Assembly (NCBI RefSeq): GCF_051857475.1
Contig: NZ_JBPZGZ010000002.1
Span: forward strand, 186,001-250,000
From: Pelomonas sp051857475
GTDB taxonomy: Bacteria; Pseudomonadota; Gammaproteobacteria; Burkholderiales; Burkholderiaceae_C
Direction: 5' to 3'
DNA: 64,000 nt
The notes beneath the pieces are model-generated. The model had not been told where the DNA came from and made no database searches. It saw only the letters and a program-made list of their open reading frames with translations. Made by a program: the position numbers and the translations under genes. Positions 58,617 through 64,000 of this stretch are shown here, one piece after another (the first letter of the stretch is position 1; every line of letters begins with the position of its first letter).

Positions 58617-59555
58617 CTATTGGAGCTTTGCCAGCCGCTCCGTCAGCAGCGCAAAGAAGCCGTCCGAATCGACGTGGCGCAGCATGTGGGCATTGGCGGG
58701 CAGGCCGGTGACGCCCCAGAAGTCGACGACGGTCATGCCGCGCGTCAGCTCGCTGTGCCTCTCGATGCGCACATTGCAGTCCCGCCCGGTGAAGAGTTCG
58801 GGGCGCAGCAGCCAGGCGATGACGCAGGGGTCGTGCAGGGGGCCGCCGTCCTGGCCGTACTTGGCCTCGTCAAAGCGCTCGAAGAACTCCATCCAGGCCG
58901 CGACGACCGGACCGACGCGGTTGCCGAGGGCGCGGATGGCCTCGATGCGGGCCGCCGTCGTCAGCGCCTCGTGGGTCACGTCCAGCGGCGCCATGGTGAT
59001 GGGCACGCCACTGGTGAAGACCTCATGGGCGGCCTGGGGGTCGACATAGATATTGAATTCGGCTGCCGGCGTGACATTGCCGCCCTCGAAGCAGCCACCG
59101 CCCATCAGCACGATGCGGCGGATGCGCGAAGCGATGTCGGGCGCCTGGCGCAGGGCCAGGGCGATGTTCGTCAGCGGCCCCAGGGGGCACAGCGTCACCG
59201 TGCCGGCTTCGCGCTCGCGCAGGGTCTGGATGATGAAGTCGATGGCATGGCGGGGGTCGAGGCCAAGCGTCGGCTCGGGCAGCTCGACGCCGTTCAGGCC
59301 GGTGTCGCCATGCACATGCTCGGCGGTCACCAGGGGCACGTCCAGCGGCCGGTCGGCGCCGGCGCAGATGGGCACGTCGCGGCGGCCGGCCAGTTCCACG
59401 ACCTTGCGCGCATTCAGCGTCGTCAGCGCCAGCGGCACATTGCCGGCCACCGTCGTCACGCCGAGTAATTCCAGCTCGGGGCTGGCCGCGGCCAGCAGCA
59501 GGGCGATGGCGTCGTCCTGGCCGGGATCGGTGTCGATGATGATGGGCTGGCTCAT
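58617..59555 (-). CDS. Inosine-uridine preferring nucleoside hydrolase
   Basis: A 312-residue enzyme with the N-terminal calcium-binding DTDPGQDDAIALLLA (residues 8-22), the GCFEGGNVTPAAEFNIYVDP block in the middle and a C-terminal HDPCVIAWLL with the catalytic His region. It cleaves the N-glycosidic bond of ribonucleosides in the cytoplasm. The pyrimidine or purine preference cannot be told. The ATG overlaps the end of the FAH-like gene by four bases. Confidence 0.94.
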   Translation of the reverse strand: MSQPIIIDTDPGQDDAIALLLAAASPELELLGVTTVAGNVPLALTTLNARKVVELAGRRDVPICAGADRPLDVPLVTAEHVHGDTGLNGVELPEPTLGLDPRHAIDFIIQTLREREAGTVTLCPLGPLTNIALALRQAPDIASRIRRIVLMGGGCFEGGNVTPAAEFNIYVDPQAAHEVFTSGVPITMAPLDVTHEALTTAARIEAIRALGNRVGPVVAAWMEFFERFDEAKYGQDGGPLHDPCVIAWLLRPELFTGRDCNVRIERHSELTRGMTVVDFWGVTGLPANAHMLRHVDSDGFFALLTERLAKLQ

Positions 59556-60334
59556 GGGAGGGCGGGCGGCGGTGCGAGGTCAAGGTCGATGGCGCCGAAC
59601 AGGCTGTGCTGGCCGTCGGCGGACTTCAGGTCCAGGCGCAGGCTGTCGCCGGGCGCGAGGGGCAGCTCCAGGCCGCCCAGGGCCACGCCGGCGAGCTGGC
59701 CGGCACGCAGGGCCCGCAGCCGCGCCAGGCGGGCCAGTGCCGCCCCCGGCGCGGCCACCACGTCGCGCGGTTCGAGCCTGGCGCCGTTGTGCAGGGCGAC
59801 AAGGCGGGCCTGCAAGCGGCCCGCGCCCCAGGCCTCGCCCAGTTCATCGGGCGTGACGGCCAGCGGCGCGCAGTGGGTGGCGATCAGTTCGCCCTCCAGG
59901 CGCCAGTCCGCGGCAAAGCTCAGCAGGCGCAAGGCATCAAGAGCCGCAGCCGCATCGCTGGCGGCGCCGAGATCGCCGCTGATGGCCACCAGGGCGGACT
60001 CGCAGGCGGCCGGCGCCCTCAAGGGCTGGTGCGGCCCCTGGAACTGGCCGGCCTCACGGCGCGCGCCCCCCTCGGCGTCGACGACGGCCCAGCCATAGGC
60101 GCGTGGCAAGGGCGCGACACATTTTTCGGGCTCGAAGGCAAAGGCGTGGCGCAGCTTGCCGTGGTTGAGCTGCACGGCGAGGTCTTCGAGCTGAGGCGCG
60201 AGAAAGCCCCAGTCGTCCAGGACCTGCTGCAGGCGCGTGGCGATGCCGGTGGCGTAGTGGGCCTGGGTCAGGTCGCGCGACACGACGACAAGATGGCCGT
60301 CGCGCGAGCCGTCGGCGTAGCTGGCGAGTTTCAT
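59552..60334 (-). CDS. Fumarylacetoacetate hydrolase-like protein, divergent
   Basis: A 260-residue protein that opens MKLASYADGSRDGHLVVVSRD, as in FAH-family proteins, with YGWAVVDAEGG in the middle and a C-terminal LPLAPGDSLRLDLKSADGQ. The canonical Glu-x-Glu...Asp metal site cannot be clearly identified, so activity is uncertain. It overlaps the nucleoside hydrolase gene by four bases. Confidence 0.68.
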   Translation of the reverse strand: MKLASYADGSRDGHLVVVSRDLTQAHYATGIATRLQQVLDDWGFLAPQLEDLAVQLNHGKLRHAFAFEPEKCVAPLPRAYGWAVVDAEGGARREAGQFQGPHQPLRAPAACESALVAISGDLGAASDAAAALDALRLLSFAADWRLEGELIATHCAPLAVTPDELGEAWGAGRLQARLVALHNGARLEPRDVVAAPGAALARLARLRALRAGQLAGVALGGLELPLAPGDSLRLDLKSADGQHSLFGAIDLDLAPPPALP

Positions 60335-60368
60335 GGGGAAAGATCCGGGGTGATGGCAGCATTGTGCG

Positions 60369-61265
60369 ATGCGCGCCGGCCTGCCCTCCCCCCGCGCCGC
60401 CCTGCTTGCGCTGGCGGCCAGCCTGCTCGCGCATGCGGCGCTGCTGGGTGGCGGCCGGGCGCGTGAGGACACCACCGTACAGCCGGCCCGGGCCATCAGC
60501 GTGGCTTTGCTGCAACCGCCGGCCTTACCCGTGGCCCCGCCGGAGCCCGCGCCGCCCACCTCGCCTTCGCCTCAAGCGCGCTCGACCCGTCCCAACCCCC
60601 GGCCGCCCGCCCCGGCCGTTGAAGCTCCAACCAAGGCACCGGACGCGCCGCTGCTGCGCCTGGCCGGGCCGGCCGCCTGGCAGTACCGGCTGCGCCAGGG
60701 CGGCCAGGACGGTGAGGCCCAGCTGGAGTGGCAACCCCAGGACGATGGCCGCTACAGCCTGCGCCTGACACGCCGTGTCGGCGAACGCACGCTGCCGGCC
60801 ATGGAAAGCCTGGGCCATACCGGCAGCACCGGCCTCGCGCCGGAACGCTTTGCGCTGCAACGCGGCGGCCAGGACCGCCAAGCCATCAATTTCGACGCCG
60901 AAGGCCGGCGGGTCAGCTTTTCGGCCAGCCCGGCCCAGCTGGACCTGCCCGAGGGCACCCAGGACCGGCTGTCGTGGTGGTTGCAACTGGCCGCCCTGGT
61001 GCAGGCCGCGCCGACGCCGGGCGGACGCTGGCGCGTCTGGGTGGCGGGCCTGCGTGGCGAATTGCGTGAATGGGTCTTCGAGACCGTCAATTCGGCGCCT
61101 GAAGACGCCGGCATGCTGCATCTGCGCCGCCTGCCGCTCGGTGAACGCGACCCCGGCGTCGAGCTGTGGCTGGACCCCAACCGCGGCTATTGGCCGGTGC
61201 GGCTGCGCCAGGGCGACCCTGAAACGCGCGGTTTCGAAATCCGTCTGTCCGACGTGAACTCCTGA
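60369..61265 (+). CDS. DUF3108 protein with N-terminal anchor and Pro-rich linker
   Basis: A 298-residue protein with an N-terminal membrane or signal segment (about residues 8-28) and a Pro/Ala/Arg-rich linker (35-95), a TonB-like design. The DUF3108 domain (about 100-298) contains WQYRLRQGGQDGEAQLEW and ends GFEIRLSDVNS. The family is periplasmic, beta-rich and of unknown function. It is divergent from the FAH-like gene, 34 bases apart. Confidence 0.85.
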   Translation: MRAGLPSPRAALLALAASLLAHAALLGGGRAREDTTVQPARAISVALLQPPALPVAPPEPAPPTSPSPQARSTRPNPRPPAPAVEAPTKAPDAPLLRLAGPAAWQYRLRQGGQDGEAQLEWQPQDDGRYSLRLTRRVGERTLPAMESLGHTGSTGLAPERFALQRGGQDRQAINFDAEGRRVSFSASPAQLDLPEGTQDRLSWWLQLAALVQAAPTPGGRWRVWVAGLRGELREWVFETVNSAPEDAGMLHLRRLPLGERDPGVELWLDPNRGYWPVRLRQGDPETRGFEIRLSDVNS

Positions 61266-61387
61266 CGCTTCCTACACGTTGTCAGCGCATGGGATGACCC
61301 GAACAGCGGGGCGTTCTGCCAGTATTAAAGCAAGCGGGGCTTGAAACGCCAGGCCCCACCCGCAGTTGAAGCCCTGAGGAGAACTCC

Positions 61388-61669
61388 ATGCACATGCTCT
61401 ACAACTCCGACAGCTTCATCGTCGTCCAGTTCGACGTGCCGCACATTGAACTGCAGGCGGTGGAGGCAGGGCCGCAGCTCAATCGCGGTGGTTTCGAGAT
61501 CGTCGACAAGTTCGCCCGCAAGGAAATCTTCATCGAGGGCGCCCTGGCCGAATCCTTCCAGCAAGGTGTGCAGGCCCTCATCGACGACGGCGAGCCGTCC
61601 GAGGACGAACTCGACGAGTTCATCGAGCGCTACGCCGTGATGGGCCAGCAGCCGGTCGTGATGCACTGA
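61388..61669 (+). CDS. DUF3567 family protein
   Basis: A 93-residue acidic protein, MHMLYNSDSFIVVQFDVP, with NRGGFEIVDKFARKEIFIEG and a C-terminal MGQQPVVMH. It matches the small DUF3567 family that is largely confined to betaproteobacteria, of unknown function. A GGAG stands about 8 bases upstream of the ATG. Monocistronic, with 96 bases to the next gene. Confidence 0.88.
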   Translation: MHMLYNSDSFIVVQFDVPHIELQAVEAGPQLNRGGFEIVDKFARKEIFIEGALAESFQQGVQALIDDGEPSEDELDEFIERYAVMGQQPVVMH

Positions 61670-61765
61670 ACACTCTTGGGGGCCCAGATTGCATTGATCT
61701 GCCGCCAAGCCTGATACAAGATGGGTCAGCGCCAGCCGCAACAGGCTGAGCAAGGAGCCCATCGA

Positions 61766-64000
61766 ATGGTGAAGCGAGCCGCCGTTGAGACAGCCTCCCG
61801 GGCACCTGCCCGCGTGCTGCCTTCGCCCGGCCTGGACAGCGCTCCGGTGCTGGACCGCATGTGCTCGCAATTCGTGCTGACGCTGACCGTCAGGCACGCC
61901 GGCCGCTTCAATCTGCGGCGCGACTTCAACGGCCTGCTGTCCTTCACCGGCCGCCACCTCGTCTGGCCCACCCGGGTGCTGCAGAGGCTGCGCGGCTATC
62001 TGGGCCAGCGCTGCGCCGGCAACGAGTTGTGGCGCGGCCACGAAGCCCTCGGCGACGAAGCCTTTCTCGAGCGCTTCGGCCAATGGAGCGGTCCGTTCTC
62101 CGAGGCGACGCTGTTCTTCTACCTCGACGAGTACGTCAAGGACGCGCCCAAGGACATGATGGCCCTGCTCGCGACGACCTGCGAGCACCTGGACCGGCAG
62201 TTGAAGCGCGAGTCGACACTGGTCGAGAAGAACATCGCGGCCCTTGGCACCCTGCTGCAGCTCAATCCCGCGGAGCGGGCCATCCTGCTCTACGGCACGC
62301 TGGCGAGATACCAGCGGGAGCTGCGCGGCGCCCTGGTCGAGTTCAAGGTCAACACGGCGCAGGAAGCCTTTGCGGCCATCGCGGCGGTCGCCGGCGTGGA
62401 CGAGCGCGAGGTGGCCGAGGCCCTGCGCGCCGGTTCGCGCCTCGAGCGCATCGGCATGGTCGAGAACCTGATCTCCGAGCACAACATTACCGACCTGGCC
62501 GACCTGATGAAGGTCAGCGACCAGCTGCCGCCGGTGCTGATGCGCGAATACCAGGGCCCTCACGATTTGATGGCCGTGTTCACGCGGCCGGCCACGCAGA
62601 GCACGCTGGTGCCGTCTGATTTCCAGTTCGTCGTCGAAGACCTCGACCTGCTGCAGGGCCTGCTGCGCCGCGCCGTCGCCACGCATGCCACTGGCGTCAA
62701 TGTGCTGCTCTACGGCCCGCCCGGCACGGGCAAGACCGAACTGGCCAAGGTGGCGGCCACGGCAGCGGGCCTGGACCTGTACGAGGTCGAGTACGCCGAC
62801 CGCGACGGCAATTCGCTGTCGGGCCGCGACCGCTACCGCTCGCTGCAGATCAGCCAGGTCTTCCTGAAGGCCAGCGCCAATGTGGCCCTGCTGTTCGACG
62901 AGGTCGAGGACGTCTTTCCGCCACTGTCCAGCGACACGGCCTCGCTGCTGAACCGGCTGGACGCCAGCGGCGAAGGCGGCGTCGGCAACTCGGTCAGCGG
63001 CAAGGCCTGGGTCAACCAGATCCTGGAAACCAACCCGGTGCCCGTCATCTGGGTCACCAACCGCATCGAGCAGATCGACCCGGCCTTCCGGCGCCGCTTC
63101 CAGTACCACCTGGAGCTGAAGTCGCCGCCGCCCGGCGCCCGCAAGGGCCTGGTGGCCAAGGCCCTCGGCGAGGTCCAGGTCAGCGAAACCTTTGTTGCCA
63201 AGCTGGCCGAGCGCCCAGGCCTGACGCCAGCGCAGATCCGCACCGCCGTGCGCTTTGCCCAGTTGGCCGGTGCGGCCGATGACGCCGAGAAACTCATCGA
63301 ACGCCAGCTGCTGAACGCCGACAAGGCCCTGGGCCGCGACGACGGCGCCAGCCTCGCCCGCCCCTGCGTCACCAGCTATGCGCTGGAATTGCTGAACTGC
63401 GAAAGCCGCTTCGAGATCCCGCGCATCGTCGAGGCCCTGCGCCGCAAGGGCCGAGGCCAGCTCTGCTTTTATGGCCCGCCCGGCAGCGGCAAGACCGCCC
63501 TGGCCGAACACATCGCCCAGGCCCTGAGCCGGCCATTGATGGTCAGGCGCGCCAGCGACATCGCCAGCAAGTTCGTCGGCGAAACCGAGCAGAACATGGC
63601 CCGCATGTTCGACACGGCGCAGACCGAAGGCGCCGTGCTGCTGCTGGACGAAGCCGACAGCTTCCTGCGCAGCCGCAAGCATGCCGAGCGCAACTACGAG
63701 GTCAGCGAAGTCAACGAGATGCTGGCCGGCATGGAGCGCTTCAACGGCCTCTTCATCTGCACGACCAATCTCTTCGACGACCTCGACGAAGCCGCGCTGC
63801 GGCGCTTTGCCTTCAAGATCCGCTTCAAGGCCTTGAAGCCCGAGCAGCGCTTGACGATGTTCGAACGCGAAGCCGGGGCCGCGCCGACCGACGAGCAGCG
63901 CTCAAGGTTGGTAGCGATGGACTGCCTGACGCATGGCGACTTTGCCGCCGTCCGGCAGCAGGTCGAGATCCTGGGCGAGGCGTTCGCGCCGGATGAGTTC
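61766..64000 (+). CDS. Large ATPase with two AAA modules (3' end cut by window edge)
   Basis: At least 745 residues are in the window. The N-terminal 280 residues are helical and unrecognised. AAA module 1 has Walker A GPPGTGKTE (about residue 317) and Walker B VALLFDEVED. Module 2 has Walker A GPPGSGKTA (about residue 570), the KFVGETEQNMARMF motif and Walker B AVLLLDEADS. The second module is closest to classical AAA (FtsH/Cdc48-type) ATPases. The start has AAGGAG 8 bases upstream. The target is unknown. The full length lies beyond the window. Confidence 0.88.
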   Translation, partial: MVKRAAVETASRAPARVLPSPGLDSAPVLDRMCSQFVLTLTVRHAGRFNLRRDFNGLLSFTGRHLVWPTRVLQRLRGYLGQRCAGNELWRGHEALGDEAFLERFGQWSGPFSEATLFFYLDEYVKDAPKDMMALLATTCEHLDRQLKRESTLVEKNIAALGTLLQLNPAERAILLYGTLARYQRELRGALVEFKVNTAQEAFAAIAAVAGVDEREVAEALRAGSRLERIGMVENLISEHNITDLADLMKVSDQLPPVLMREYQGPHDLMAVFTRPATQSTLVPSDFQFVVEDLDLLQGLLRRAVATHATGVNVLLYGPPGTGKTELAKVAATAAGLDLYEVEYADRDGNSLSGRDRYRSLQISQVFLKASANVALLFDEVEDVFPPLSSDTASLLNRLDASGEGGVGNSVSGKAWVNQILETNPVPVIWVTNRIEQIDPAFRRRFQYHLELKSPPPGARKGLVAKALGEVQVSETFVAKLAERPGLTPAQIRTAVRFAQLAGAADDAEKLIERQLLNADKALGRDDGASLARPCVTSYALELLNCESRFEIPRIVEALRRKGRGQLCFYGPPGSGKTALAEHIAQALSRPLMVRRASDIASKFVGETEQNMARMFDTAQTEGAVLLLDEADSFLRSRKHAERNYEVSEVNEMLAGMERFNGLFICTTNLFDDLDEAALRRFAFKIRFKALKPEQRLTMFEREAGAAPTDEQRSRLVAMDCLTHGDFAAVRQQVEILGEAFAPDEF

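Overview
The window looks like a chromosomal segment of a high-GC betaproteobacterium of the order Burkholderiales, probably in the Roseateles/Rubrivivax/Leptothrix neighbourhood. The reasons are very GC-rich codon use, kdsD-kdsC-lptC, creBCD, a ProQ/FinO protein, and small lineage-typical proteins (DUF3567, DUF3108, DUF4166, DUF4197). The genus is an inference. No replication origin, insertion sequence, prophage or CRISPR array was seen.

Layout. 1-7.0 kb: the start of an FeS/FAD oxidoreductase (cut by the window edge), a PAP2 phosphatase, the LPS genes kdsD-kdsC-lptC with an SDR, then a large outer-membrane-type DUF5916 protein behind a tiny leader ORF and hairpin. 7.0-11.1 kb: a glycine-rich RRM protein, a membrane protein overlapping a BtuF-like protein, and a retron-type reverse transcriptase preceded by a candidate msr-msd RNA. 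11.2-18.0 kb: a MarC-family protein, a nitronate monooxygenase-like flavoprotein, creBCD with a CreB box, and a GMC oxidoreductase. 18.0-26.0 kb: secreted proteins, a B12-type radical SAM enzyme, a ParA ATPase, a 2OG oxygenase and a TctDE-like two-component system. 26.1-37.6 kb: a hydrolase/ACP/ketosynthase trio, an M16 peptidase, a sugar isomerase/epimerase-like protein, a membrane-SDR fusion, DUF4166, and a sigma54 two-component pair.

38.0-44.2 kb is the most unusual part. A divergent XRE-like regulator and a hairpin-rich leader precede at least ten tRNA genes of ten different anticodons, several with non-canonical features, plus one tRNA-like remnant. Between and after them lie a frameshifted SEC-C protein, an HNH nuclease, a slipin, a Clp-fold SDH-type protease, an unrecognised protein and only the first ~63 residues of the RNA ligase RtcB, ending at a strong terminator. 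This looks like an RNA-repair-associated tRNA-array locus that is at least partly decayed.

44.3-64 kb: a heme-sensor-like protein overlapping a Ser/Thr kinase, a methyltransferase, glutaminase, DsbD with a redoxin, a DTW protein, an M17 aminopeptidase, ProQ/FinO, a GFA-family protein, DUF4197, a GAF-GGDEF protein, a nucleoside hydrolase with an FAH-like protein, DUF3108, DUF3567, and a double AAA ATPase running off the right edge.
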